Origin: Acidobacteriota bacterium
GTDB lineage: Bacteria > Acidobacteriota > Polarisedimenticolia > J045
Assembly: GCA_030949985.1 (NCBI GenBank)
Contig: JAUZRX010000104.1
Location: 1-64,000 of the forward strand
Direction: 5' to 3'
DNA: 64,000 nt
The position numbers and the translations under genes were made by a program. The notes below the pieces were generated by a model. That model searched no databases, was not told where the DNA came from, and worked only from the letters and a program-made list of their open reading frames with translations. Each line of letters begins with the position of its first letter. The first letter of the stretch is position 1. Shown in pieces: positions 36,794-45,150 of this stretch.

Positions 36794-36880
36794 TGGTACC
36801 GGGAGTGGGACTCGAACCCACACGGCCTGTCGGCCAGGGGATTTTAAGTCCCCTGCGTCTACCCGTTCCGCCATCCCGGC
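36794..36880 (-). tRNA. tRNA-Leu (UAA)
   Basis: The minus strand folds as a class II tRNA. The acceptor arms GCCGGGA and TCCCGGT pair, and the discriminator A and CCA are encoded. The anticodon loop CTTAAAA gives UAA. A long variable arm (TGGCCGACAGGCCG region) and the T loop GGGTTCGAGTCCC are present. The length of 87 bases fits leucine. Confidence 0.97.
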
Positions 36881-37104
36881 GTGGAGCGATCCTACGACAA
36901 CCGCGGGCGCTGCGCGATGCAGCGGGGAGAGCTCCGGCGAGGAAGATATCGGACTGGTGCACAAGGAAATGGGAGCCGGCGGACCGGAACCCGGGGCCCC
37001 AGGCTTCGGCGGCACTCTTCCTGCCGCAAGAATCCTGTCAATTCCTGTGGCCCGGAGCCTGAGATCGAACCATGTTATTCGTGGGCTGGGCTTAGGAGTG
37101 GATG

Positions 37105-37263
37105 GTGATTCTCACGATCGTATGCGTCTGTGGGCAACACAACGCAATCTCCGACGAAGAGCTCGAAACAGCGGTCTGCCATGGATGTGGCTGCACCCTG
37201 CTGCGTCCCGCGTCGGCGTCGCTGACCTCGTCGACCGAACCCACGCCCGCCACGACCTCCTGA
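37105..37263 (+). CDS. Short zinc-ribbon-like protein
   Basis: A 52-codon frame starts at GTG 37105, six bases after AGGAG; ATG 37102 is the alternative with a tighter site. The product has CVCG and CHGCGC separated by about 18 residues. This is the CxCG-n-CxxCG spacing of small zinc ribbons such as those in Planctomycetes and Acidobacteriota (an acidic ISDEELETAV stretch lies between). The C-terminal tail is Ser/Thr-rich. It lies in a 440-base gap and has a proper ribosome site, but no family can be named and the frame could be chance. Confidence 0.45.
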   Translation: MILTIVCVCGQHNAISDEELETAVCHGCGCTLLRPASASLTSSTEPTPATTS

Positions 37264-37318
37264 GGCCTTCTTCCCCCAGGCCCCGCCGGTGTGGCCGCAT
37301 CCTGCTTGATTGAGCAGA

Positions 37319-38998
37319 ATGGGGGCCGTGGACGCTCATTCGAGACAGCTTCAGCAGAACCGGCGGCGACTGCTGGCCCTCTCTCCACGCCGGCGCATCG
37401 GTTCGATTCTCGAAGCCCGCCGGCCGGCGGCCCTGGCCCGGGTTCTGCCGGCCCAGGACTTCTACCTCACCCTGGCCGAAGCCTCCCCCGCCGAAGCGCG
37501 CGCCCTGCTGCCTCTCGCGTCGCGGCACCAGCTCGATTTCGTCCTCGACATCGACGCCTGGGGCCGGGACCGATTCTCCGCCGGGCGCCTGGCAACCTGG
37601 CTTGAACGCTTCGCCGAGGCCGGCCCCGAACTGATGGCCCGATGGCTGCGGGAGGGAGATGAAAAGACCGTGGTCCTGGCCCTCTCCCGAGTCCTGACGG
37701 TGTACAAGCTCGACCCGTCGGTGGACGAATCCCGCTGGCCCCCCGAGCCGGCGCCCCGGACCCTTGACGGACTCTACTATCTAGCCCCCGTCCCGCGCCT
37801 GAGCCCCAAGGCCTTCGAAGGCCTGCTCGGCGGCCTGGCCCTGCTGCGCGGCGCGGGGACGCGGGTCTACGAAGCCCTGCTCGAGCAGGTCCTGTGGGCG
37901 ATTCCCGCCGAGCACGAAGAAGAGGTCTACACCGAGCGCGTCTCGCGGCTCGCGGAGCGGGGTTTCCCGCCCCTCGAGGAGTCCCTCGAGGTCTGGGCTC
38001 CGAGCCTTACGGCCGAACAGCTCGCCCGACGTCTCGCGTCCCTCGCCCCATCCCCAGGCAGCCCGCGACCGGCGGCATCCACGGCCCTGGTCCCGGTCGA
38101 TAGCGACCCCCTGCCCTGCCTGGCCCAGGCTCTTGCCGCGTGTGACCCCTCCAGGGCCGAAGCCTTCATCCATCAAGGTCTGGCCCGGCTGGGCAACCGC
38201 TTCGCCGTCGCCTCCCTGGCCCACCTGGGCCGCCCCCGCACCCACCGCGACGGCCTGCGCCTGGCCTTCTGTCACGCCAACCTCGGGCTGGAGTTGATCA
38301 CCCGGGGCGACGAAGCCCGTCTCGGCCCCGCCCTCGATCACCTCTCGGCGGCTGAAGTGGTGGGTGCCGGCACGGCAGCGGTCATCGAACGGGTCGAGCG
38401 GGCCCGCCGCCTCGAGCAAGGCTGGCTCCGGCGCGTCCACCTGGCCGGCGAGCGGCTCGACGCCCCCATCGCCCGCGCCCTCGCCGGCCTGCTGCGCCAT
38501 CGTCCCCGCTTCGAGGGCTGGGAGGAGTCCCGCCCCTTCCGGGCCGTCGAGGACCTGGAGCGCTGCGATGAGCTGTTGCTGGCGGCCGAGTCCATGGGCA
38601 CCTTCCTCGAAGAGCGGCTCGGCGCCGGCGCCCGGGAACTCCCCGAGCTGGCCCGGCTGCCCGCCGGCCGCCGGAACATCGAGGACGTGGAGTGGTCCGC
38701 CGTGGCCCTGACCGCCATCGCGCGACGGGTCCTCGGCGGCGGGGGCGATCCCCGCCCGCTCAGCGCCCGGCAGGCCGCCGAGGCCCTGGCGGCGCTCACC
38801 GTCGACCAGGCCGGGACGCTCCGCTGCACCCCTGCTTTCTTCGCCGCCGCCGAGCAGCTCGGCCTCGCCCCCGCCGCCCCCTTCCTCGCGGCCCGGCTGG
38901 AGGATTCGGCCCAGGCCGCAAGAGGACAGACGCCTCCGAATCCAGACCTCCTCAGGGCCCTGCTTTTGGCTCCGCCGGGTGAACCGGATCTGCGTTGA
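37319..38998 (+). CDS. DUF6178-family-like protein of unknown function
   Basis: This 559-residue helical protein has no signal peptide. Segments such as LPAQDFYLTLAEASPAEARALLPLAS and HQLDFVLDIDAWGRDRFSAGRLATWL resemble the DUF6178 proteins of Deltaproteobacteria and relatives, where the same leucine/tryptophan pattern recurs. The role is unknown; the helical-repeat look suggests a scaffold. ATG 37319 is taken as start; a TTG at 37310 and a GTG at 37328 are alternatives. It follows the zinc-ribbon ORF by 55 bases and ends 67 bases before tRNA-Cys. Confidence 0.7.
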   Translation: MGAVDAHSRQLQQNRRRLLALSPRRRIGSILEARRPAALARVLPAQDFYLTLAEASPAEARALLPLASRHQLDFVLDIDAWGRDRFSAGRLATWLERFAEAGPELMARWLREGDEKTVVLALSRVLTVYKLDPSVDESRWPPEPAPRTLDGLYYLAPVPRLSPKAFEGLLGGLALLRGAGTRVYEALLEQVLWAIPAEHEEEVYTERVSRLAERGFPPLEESLEVWAPSLTAEQLARRLASLAPSPGSPRPAASTALVPVDSDPLPCLAQALAACDPSRAEAFIHQGLARLGNRFAVASLAHLGRPRTHRDGLRLAFCHANLGLELITRGDEARLGPALDHLSAAEVVGAGTAAVIERVERARRLEQGWLRRVHLAGERLDAPIARALAGLLRHRPRFEGWEESRPFRAVEDLERCDELLLAAESMGTFLEERLGAGARELPELARLPAGRRNIEDVEWSAVALTAIARRVLGGGGDPRPLSARQAAEALAALTVDQAGTLRCTPAFFAAAEQLGLAPAAPFLAARLEDSAQAARGQTPPNPDLLRALLLAPPGEPDLR

Positions 38999-39065
38999 CG
39001 CCCTGTCGGCCGCGGCGTATTCTCTTCGCTCCGAAGGGCCCGACGGGCCCGGCGGGTCGTCTCCA

Positions 39066-39140
39066 GGCGCCGTGGCCAAGTGGCTAAGGCAGAGGTCTGC
39101 AAAACCTTTATCCCCGGTTCGAATCCGGGCGGCGCCTCCA
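39066..39140 (+). tRNA. tRNA-Cys (GCA)
   Basis: The acceptor halves GGCGCCG and CGGCGCC pair. The anticodon loop TCTGCAA gives GCA, the T loop is GGTTCGAATCC, and the 3' CCA is encoded at 39138-39140. The length is 75 bases. The DUF6178-like gene ends 67 bases upstream. Confidence 0.97.
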
Positions 39141-39175
39141 GCCGCGTTTCTTTCCCGACAGCTCCGGCGAGAGCC

Positions 39176-40741
39176 TTACGGCTCGACGCGGTACACCGTG
39201 TCGATCACGGTCCCGTCGACCCACTTGATCACCGCCACAGGCTCGTCGGTGATCGCGGGACGCTCGGGAGCACCGCCGCAGAGGCCTTCCACCTCGGCCT
39301 TGATCTCCTCGAGGGGGCGGATCGGCAGGTCGGAACCCTCCAGGGCCTCGAGCAGGTCTTTCCGCCGGGGATTGATGGCGATGCCCCGCTCCGTGGCCAC
39401 CACGTCCACCAGTTCTCCCGGACCGGTGATGGTGGTCACCTCGTCCACGATCACCGGCAGGCGATCGCGGAAGCTGGGCACCGCCAGCACGGTGCAGCGG
39501 GAGAACAGGCAGTTCTGCCAGCCGCCGATGCCATGCAACAGGCGGCCGTCGGAGTGGGTCACCACGTTGGCGTTGAAGTTCAGGTCGACCTCGGTGGCTC
39601 CCAGTACCGCCACGTCGACCATCGAGGCGAAATTCCCCTTGCCGTGGTGGTTGTAGGAGGTGAAGGGCGAAGTGGGTACATGACGTGGATCACCGGCGAT
39701 GGACTCCACCCCCGCCAGATCGAAGGTCTGTCCATCGAGGATGTAGTCGGTCAACCCTTCCTGCAGCAGGTCCACCAGGTATCGGGTCGAACCTCCACGC
39801 ACGAAACGCGCGCGCACCCCCGCCTGGCGCATCATCTCCTTGAGGAAGCCCACGAAGGCCAGGGCGATGCCCCCCGCCCCGGCCTGGAAGGAAAACCCGT
39901 CCCGCAGAATCCCCGCGTCGCGGATCAACCGGGCGATCATCTCCGCCGTCCGCAGGCGATCAGGCGAACGGGTGATACGGGTCGTCCCCGAGACGATCTT
40001 CGCCGGATCGCCGATGGACTCCACCTCCACCACGTAGTCCACGTTGTTGCCCTGGACCTGCCAGGGAATGCAGGGAAAGGGCACCAGGTTGTCGGTGACC
40101 ACGATGACCTTGTCGGCATAGATCGAGTCGGCAAGCGCGAAGTTGATCGAGCCGCAGGCCGACTGGCCACGCGATCCGGTGGCATTGCCGAAGGGATCGG
40201 CGGTGGGGGCGGCGATGACCGCCACGTCGATCTTGACCTCGCCGTCCTGGATCGCCTGCCAGCGCCCGCCGTGGGACCGCAGCACGCCCAGGCCCCGCAT
40301 CTTTCCCGCCGAACAGTAAGCGCCCAACGGGCCATTCATGCTGCCCTCGATGTGATGCACCGTACCGTCGTCCATCAGTCCGGTCACCGGGGCATGGCAG
40401 GGAAACGAAGCGCTGGGAAACCACATCAGGTCCCGCACGCCCAGGTCCCGCGCGGCCTCGAGGGCGGCGAGAGCCACCCGGTCCCCGTTGCGCAGGTGAT
40501 GGTGGGTGGAGAGGGTCATGCCGTCGGCCAGGCCACAGGCCTCGAGCGCCTCCCGCAATCCCGGCAAACGCTTGTCGCCGTCGGACGGGTAGTCCGACGC
40601 CGTAACCACGGCAGGCCCCCAGCGCCGCCCCGCGGGCCGGTGAGCGTCGACGCCCCGGTAGGGAACCTGGGCCCGGCCGGCGATGGACGAGGGTACGCGT
40701 CGACCCAAAGCGTTGACCACCATCTCGCCGTGCTCTCTCAT
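39176..40741 (-). CDS. citF: Citrate lyase alpha subunit-like CoA-transferase
   Basis: This 521-residue CitF-like protein would act as the acetyl-ACP:citrate (or other acid) acyl-carrier transferase of the lyase complex. It opens with NALGRRVPSSIAGRAQVPYRG, the CitF start region. It has the family segments GLMDDGTVHHIEGSMNGPLG, TRITRSPDRLRTA and the C-terminal ERGIAINPRRKDLLE. Start ATG 40741 overlaps the CitDE stop as ATGA, showing co-translation. The genes for the ligase CitC and for prosthetic-group synthesis (CitX, CitG) are absent from this window. The real substrate may be citrate, citramalate or a related tricarboxylate; see findings. Confidence 0.88.
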   Translation of the reverse strand: MREHGEMVVNALGRRVPSSIAGRAQVPYRGVDAHRPAGRRWGPAVVTASDYPSDGDKRLPGLREALEACGLADGMTLSTHHHLRNGDRVALAALEAARDLGVRDLMWFPSASFPCHAPVTGLMDDGTVHHIEGSMNGPLGAYCSAGKMRGLGVLRSHGGRWQAIQDGEVKIDVAVIAAPTADPFGNATGSRGQSACGSINFALADSIYADKVIVVTDNLVPFPCIPWQVQGNNVDYVVEVESIGDPAKIVSGTTRITRSPDRLRTAEMIARLIRDAGILRDGFSFQAGAGGIALAFVGFLKEMMRQAGVRARFVRGGSTRYLVDLLQEGLTDYILDGQTFDLAGVESIAGDPRHVPTSPFTSYNHHGKGNFASMVDVAVLGATEVDLNFNANVVTHSDGRLLHGIGGWQNCLFSRCTVLAVPSFRDRLPVIVDEVTTITGPGELVDVVATERGIAINPRRKDLLEALEGSDLPIRPLEEIKAEVEGLCGGAPERPAITDEPVAVIKWVDGTVIDTVYRVEP

Positions 40742-41967
40742 CGCCGCCTGCCCTCCTCGCCGCCCAACAGGCCCATGCGCCGCGCTCGTTCCACCAGGGC
40801 CAGGGCCCGCTCCACGACCGGCGGGTCGATCATCTTGCTGCCCAACGCCACCACGGCCCTGCCGGAAGACCGGGCCTGTTCGAAGGCCTCGACCACCCGC
40901 AGGGCCCGCTCGATTTCGTCCGGCCCGGGAGCAAAGGCCCGGTGCACCACCGGCACCTGCGAGGGGTGAATGCAGCCCATGCCCTCGAAGCCCATGGCCC
41001 GGCTGCGCCGCCCCCAACGCTCGAGCCCCTCCAGGTCCGCAATGTCACCGTAGACCGAGTCGATGGCCTGGCAGCCCGCGGCGCGGGCCGCCTGGACCAG
41101 GCGGGAGCGGGCCCAGGCGCTCTCCTCGCCTCCGGGAGTCTTCACCACCCCCAGGTCCGCGGTGTAGTCCTCCAGGCCGATGGTCAGCGCAGCCACCCGG
41201 CCGCAGGCGGCGGCGATCTCCGCCGCCGCCTCGAGGCCCCGGGCCGACTCGATGATCGGCATCAGCCACACGGCGCCGTCACCTTCCACCGGGCAGTCGA
41301 GAGCCGTCAGGCGCCGATCGACCTCCCGCACCTCGGCCGCCGACTCGACCTTGGGAATCAGCACCAACGACGGCCGGGCGGGAAGCACCACATCCAGGTC
41401 TTCCAGCCCCGCTGGAAGCTGATTGATACGCACCATCCGCTCCGCGTCACCGAAGTCGAGGTACTGCAAAGCCGCCGCCACCAGCAGGCGCGCGGCGTCT
41501 TTTTCGTCCGGATGAACCGAATCCTCCAGGTCGAGGATGATCCCGTCGGCACCGTAGAGACCGGCGTTGGTCATCAATTTGGGGTCGCTGCCGGGAATGT
41601 AGAGTCGGCTGCGCCGCAGGCGGTCGATCCCGCCTCCCGACGGGGGATGTCGCACCGGCGGCGGCGGCGCCGGCGCGGCTCCCGCCCGCACCAGGGCCGC
41701 CCGCACCCGGGCCTCGATGGCAAAGGGCAGCGCCCCGGCGTCGACCACTCGCAGGCGGGCATGGTCGATGCCGTGCTGCCGGACGATCTCTTCCACCTGC
41801 CGACGGATCCTCCGGCCGTAGTAGGCGGCCACGCGGGACTCCAGGTCGACCTGGATGCCACCCGCCGTCGCCGGCTCGAAGGCCACGTGAAGATCGGAGC
41901 GCACCTTCTCGCCCCGCCGCCCCGCCTGGGCGGGCCGCATCGATCCTTGCCCTGGGGCCTGGCTCAT
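40738..41967 (-). CDS. Fused citrate lyase acyl carrier (CitD) and beta subunit (CitE)
   Basis: Residues 1 to about 100 resemble CitD: AGRRGEKVRSDLHVAFEP, GGIQVDLESRVAAYYG, and the ending ALPFAIEARVRAALVRAG. The rest is a CitE/HpcH-HpaI aldolase: SRLYIPGSDPKLM, DGIILDLEDSVHPDEKD, PIIESARGLEAA, GLEDYTADLG and GCIHPSQVPVVH, with acidic metal ligands and arginine. In free CitD the phosphoribosyl-dephospho-CoA is attached at a serine two residues before a conserved Asp (SxD). Here the only serine near that place is Ser24, immediately before Asp25. The start is ATG 41967; ATG 41940 (MRPAQ) has a closer AAGGA and is possible. The fusion gives a one-chain carrier and lyase. Confidence 0.85.
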   Translation of the reverse strand: MSQAPGQGSMRPAQAGRRGEKVRSDLHVAFEPATAGGIQVDLESRVAAYYGRRIRRQVEEIVRQHGIDHARLRVVDAGALPFAIEARVRAALVRAGAAPAPPPPVRHPPSGGGIDRLRRSRLYIPGSDPKLMTNAGLYGADGIILDLEDSVHPDEKDAARLLVAAALQYLDFGDAERMVRINQLPAGLEDLDVVLPARPSLVLIPKVESAAEVREVDRRLTALDCPVEGDGAVWLMPIIESARGLEAAAEIAAACGRVAALTIGLEDYTADLGVVKTPGGEESAWARSRLVQAARAAGCQAIDSVYGDIADLEGLERWGRRSRAMGFEGMGCIHPSQVPVVHRAFAPGPDEIERALRVVEAFEQARSSGRAVVALGSKMIDPPVVERALALVERARRMGLLGGEEGRRR

Positions 41968-41981
41968 GGCACGTCTCGCTT

Positions 41982-43166
41982 CTACAGGGCGGAAATGATG
42001 GCGTCGGTCAACTCCACCGTGGTCGCCGCTCCCCTGGAGATCACGTCCGGTCCTCCAGGCAGCTTCATCATGTCATAGGCCCGGACGCGCCCCTCGGCGA
42101 CCACCGCCGCCACCGCGCCTCGGATCTTCTCGGCCTTGTCGCCTTCTCCGAGATGATCGAGCATCATCGCCGCGGAGAGAATCATCGCGATCGGGTTGAC
42201 GATCGGCGGGTCGAGAGCTTCGTATTTCGGCGCCGAACCGTGGGTCGGCTCGAACACGGCCACCTCGTCGCCGATATTCCCCGAACAGGCGAAGCCCAGG
42301 CCGCCCACCAGGCCGGCGAAAGCGTCGGAGACGATGTCACCGAAGAGATTCCCCGCCACCAGGACCCCGTAGTCTTCGGGGTTCTTGGTCAGCCACATCA
42401 TCTGGGCGTCGATGTTGGTCGACCAGAGGGCGATGTCGGGGAAATCCGCCTTCACCTCGGCGGCGATCTCCTCCATCATTCCCGAAGTCTCCCGCAGCAC
42501 GTTGGGCTTCTCGCAGACGGTCACCGATTTGTAGCCATGGCGACGCGCGTAGGTGAACGCGGCGCGCAGGATCCGCTCGCAGGCGCCACGGGTGAACAGG
42601 CGCACCGACATGGCCATCTGCTCCGGCGGCACATCGGCAAAGGCCTTCCACTTGGGATGCTCCGCCATGGCCCGGCGCAGCGCCTCCGGCGGGTGACTCC
42701 ATTCGAGCCCGCAGTAGAGACCCTCGGTGTTCTGGCGGAAGATCACCGCGTCGACCTTGGGCTCCTCGTAGCCGCCGTCCGCCGAACGGCGGATGAAATT
42801 CAGCGGGTTGCCCGGGAACGAGCGACAGGGGCGGATGCAAACGTCCAGGTTGAAGCGCTGGCGCAGGCCCACGATGGGGCTGAAGTAGACGTAGCCCTTG
42901 TCCCGCAACTCCGGTGACAACTCCGCCAGGGCGGCGGGCTTGGGCTTGGAGGTGATCGCCCCGAAGAGTCCCGTCTTGTGCTCGGCCAGCAACTCGACGG
43001 TACGCTCGGGCAGGGCGTTGCCTTCCTTGATCCAGAACTCCCAGCCGATGTCGGCGTGAACGTAGTCCGCATCGAAACCCACGGCTTCGAGCACCCGGAT
43101 GGCCTGGGGCAGAACGACCTTGCCGATTCCGTCCCCGGGCATGCTGACGATGGTGTGGCGCGTCAT
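41982..43166 (-). CDS. Isocitrate/isopropylmalate dehydrogenase family enzyme
   Basis: This 394-residue beta-decarboxylating dehydrogenase has PGDGIGKVV at the N-terminus, the substrate loop SPIVGLRQRFNLDVCIRPCRS, FRQNTEGLYCGLE, the KPNVLRETSG lysine region, GNLFGDIVSDAFAGLVGGLGFACS with metal aspartates, and EPTHGSAPKY for NAD(P). In isocitrate dehydrogenase the loop reads SxNVxLR. Here the matching positions are S96, P97, I98, so the conserved Asn that touches isocitrate is Ile. Isocitrate is therefore not assured; homoisocitrate or another tricarboxylate is possible. It lies between CitDE and the homoaconitase-like gene on the same strand. Confidence 0.88.
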   Translation of the reverse strand: MTRHTIVSMPGDGIGKVVLPQAIRVLEAVGFDADYVHADIGWEFWIKEGNALPERTVELLAEHKTGLFGAITSKPKPAALAELSPELRDKGYVYFSPIVGLRQRFNLDVCIRPCRSFPGNPLNFIRRSADGGYEEPKVDAVIFRQNTEGLYCGLEWSHPPEALRRAMAEHPKWKAFADVPPEQMAMSVRLFTRGACERILRAAFTYARRHGYKSVTVCEKPNVLRETSGMMEEIAAEVKADFPDIALWSTNIDAQMMWLTKNPEDYGVLVAGNLFGDIVSDAFAGLVGGLGFACSGNIGDEVAVFEPTHGSAPKYEALDPPIVNPIAMILSAAMMLDHLGEGDKAEKIRGAVAAVVAEGRVRAYDMMKLPGGPDVISRGAATTVELTDAIISAL

Positions 43167-43183
43167 GGCGTCATTGTCTCCGT

Positions 43184-45124
43184 TTACTTTCCGTCGAGTC
43201 CCAGACGCCGGCGTACGAGGGCCTCCACGCCGCCGGCGACAACCAGTTCCTGAGCCGTCGCACCGAGGGGCGCGAAGGCGAAGTGCTGCTCGTTCCAGGT
43301 GATCTGCGCCCGGGTGAAATCGACCCGCAGCGCCGGATCGATCACGATGGTTCGCACGCCGGCTTCGATGGCCGACGCGGCATGCTCACGCAGCGCCCGC
43401 ACGACTTCTTCCTGCTCGATGCAGATGAAGCCGTTGTTGTAGGCATTGCGCAGGTAGGTCTGCGAGAAGCTCCCCGCGATGACCATGGCGATTCCCCGGG
43501 CGGCCAGTGCCGTCACCGCCTGTTCGCGGCTGGAACCGGTGCCGAAGTTCCAGCCCCCGACCAGAATGTCGCCCGGGCGGGCCTTGCCGCTGAACTCGGG
43601 GTCGTAGTTCTCCATCACCACCCGGGCCATCAGTTCCGGGCTCACATCCTCGCGATAGGTGTAGTCCTTGCCGTAGATTCCATCGGTGTTGAGGTTGTCC
43701 TGGGGCAGGAGCAGCCCCCGGCCCTCCACCACCGCGGGAAAACCCTCGACGATCTCCACGCCGCCGCTGGAGCGGGGTGCGAGGGGCCGGGGTTCCCAGC
43801 GGCGCTCCAGTTCGACCGGCGCCATGGTTTCCGGGCCGCAAATCACGCCGGCGGCGGCGGAGGCCGCGACCACCTGGGGCGAGGCCAGGTAACACTGCGC
43901 CTCCCGCGAACCCATCCGTCCCTTGAAATTGCGGTTGGTGGCGGAGATCCCCACCTCGCCGGGCTCGAGTAGTCCTTCGCCCAGACCGATGCAGGGCCCG
44001 CAGCCCGGTTCCAGGAAGCGCGCCCCGGCCTGGCGGAAAGTCTCCCAGACGCCGCTGGCCTCGCACCGCTGCTGAATCTCCCGACTCGCCGCCGCCACGT
44101 AGAGCTGCACGCCCGGCGCCACCCGACGGCCATCGAGCACCGCCGCCGCCGCCGCCAGATCCTCGTAGCGAGAGTTGACGCAGGAAAGCAGGTAGGCCTT
44201 CTGCACGGACACCCGCCGGGCCGCCATGGTGGCCAGGGGCGTGACGGCCTGCACCGTGTCGGGACCGGCCACGTGGGGTCGCACCTGGCCCAGGTCGACC
44301 ACGATACGCCCGGCGTAGGCCGCGCCCTCGTCGGGACGCGGGGGAGCCTCCCGCCACTCGGCCAGGTCTTCGGGGGTGATGCGCGCCCCCTGGTCCCGGC
44401 GCCCCTCGAGCCACTCGAGGGTCACGTCATCGACGGGGAACCAGCCCACCAGCGCGCCCCACTCGGTGGTCATGTTGGCGATGGTCATCCGCGCGTCCAT
44501 CGACAAGGTCCCCACACCGGGACCGGCGAATTCCACCGCCGCGTTGAGCACCTCCCCCGAGGCGTAGAGCCCGCAGAGCGTGAGAATCAGGTCCTTGCCC
44601 GAAACCCCGCCGGGAAGGGCCCCCTCTAGAACCACCTGCACCGTGCGGGGCACCTGCCACCAGAACTCGCCGGTGGCCCAGATCGCCGCGGCGTCCGTGC
44701 GCACCACCGGCGTGCCCAGGGCGCCCACCGCCCCGTAGATGTTCGAGTGGGAATCGGAGGCCACCACGAAGGCACCGGGCCGGGCGTGGCCCTGCTCGAG
44801 CATCATCTGGTGGCCGATGCCCGAACCCGCCGGGTAGAACGTGATGCCCTGCTCCCGGGCGAAAGTCTCGATGGCCTGGTACTTGGCCAGGTTCGCCGCG
44901 GAGTGGTTCTGGATGTCGTGATCGAGGGTGAACACCGGCTGGGCGGGATCATGGACCTTTCCGGCTCCGATGGCCTGGAACTTCTTCATCACCGCCGCCG
45001 TGTTGTCGTGGGTCATCACGTGACGCGGCCGCACCGTGATGAAGTCCCCCGCGCGAACCCGCTGCGGAGCCTCGAGCCCCACCCCGTGAGCCCCGGCAAT
45101 CTTCTCGATGACGGTCTGAACCAT
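43184..45124 (-). CDS. Aconitase superfamily hydratase, homoaconitase (LYS4)-like
   Basis: This 646-residue single-chain hydratase has the three Fe-S ligands in SCVNSR and PGCGPC, and the catalytic/substrate motif SDSHSNIYGAVGALG. Its swivel domain (about 480-600) is in order: TDGIYGKDYTYREDV, MENYDPEFSGKARPGD and NFGTGSSREQAVTALA. This swivel block is closer to fungal homoaconitase LYS4 than to AcnA or AcnB. It would catalyse dehydration-rehydration of a hydroxy-tricarboxylate and pass product to the adjacent dehydrogenase. ATG 45124 has a GGGAGG site. PrpD-like and dehydrogenase genes flank it at short spacing. Confidence 0.88.
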   Translation of the reverse strand: MVQTVIEKIAGAHGVGLEAPQRVRAGDFITVRPRHVMTHDNTAAVMKKFQAIGAGKVHDPAQPVFTLDHDIQNHSAANLAKYQAIETFAREQGITFYPAGSGIGHQMMLEQGHARPGAFVVASDSHSNIYGAVGALGTPVVRTDAAAIWATGEFWWQVPRTVQVVLEGALPGGVSGKDLILTLCGLYASGEVLNAAVEFAGPGVGTLSMDARMTIANMTTEWGALVGWFPVDDVTLEWLEGRRDQGARITPEDLAEWREAPPRPDEGAAYAGRIVVDLGQVRPHVAGPDTVQAVTPLATMAARRVSVQKAYLLSCVNSRYEDLAAAAAVLDGRRVAPGVQLYVAAASREIQQRCEASGVWETFRQAGARFLEPGCGPCIGLGEGLLEPGEVGISATNRNFKGRMGSREAQCYLASPQVVAASAAAGVICGPETMAPVELERRWEPRPLAPRSSGGVEIVEGFPAVVEGRGLLLPQDNLNTDGIYGKDYTYREDVSPELMARVVMENYDPEFSGKARPGDILVGGWNFGTGSSREQAVTALAARGIAMVIAGSFSQTYLRNAYNNGFICIEQEEVVRALREHAASAIEAGVRTIVIDPALRVDFTRAQITWNEQHFAFAPLGATAQELVVAGGVEALVRRRLGLDGK

Positions 45125-45150
45125 CGCTGCCTCCCGTCGCGCCGCGGGAT

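Noticed and set aside
39080-40969. Plus-strand frame opposite citF
   Set aside because: It is His/Asp/Val-rich antisense of citF with no start signal or domain.
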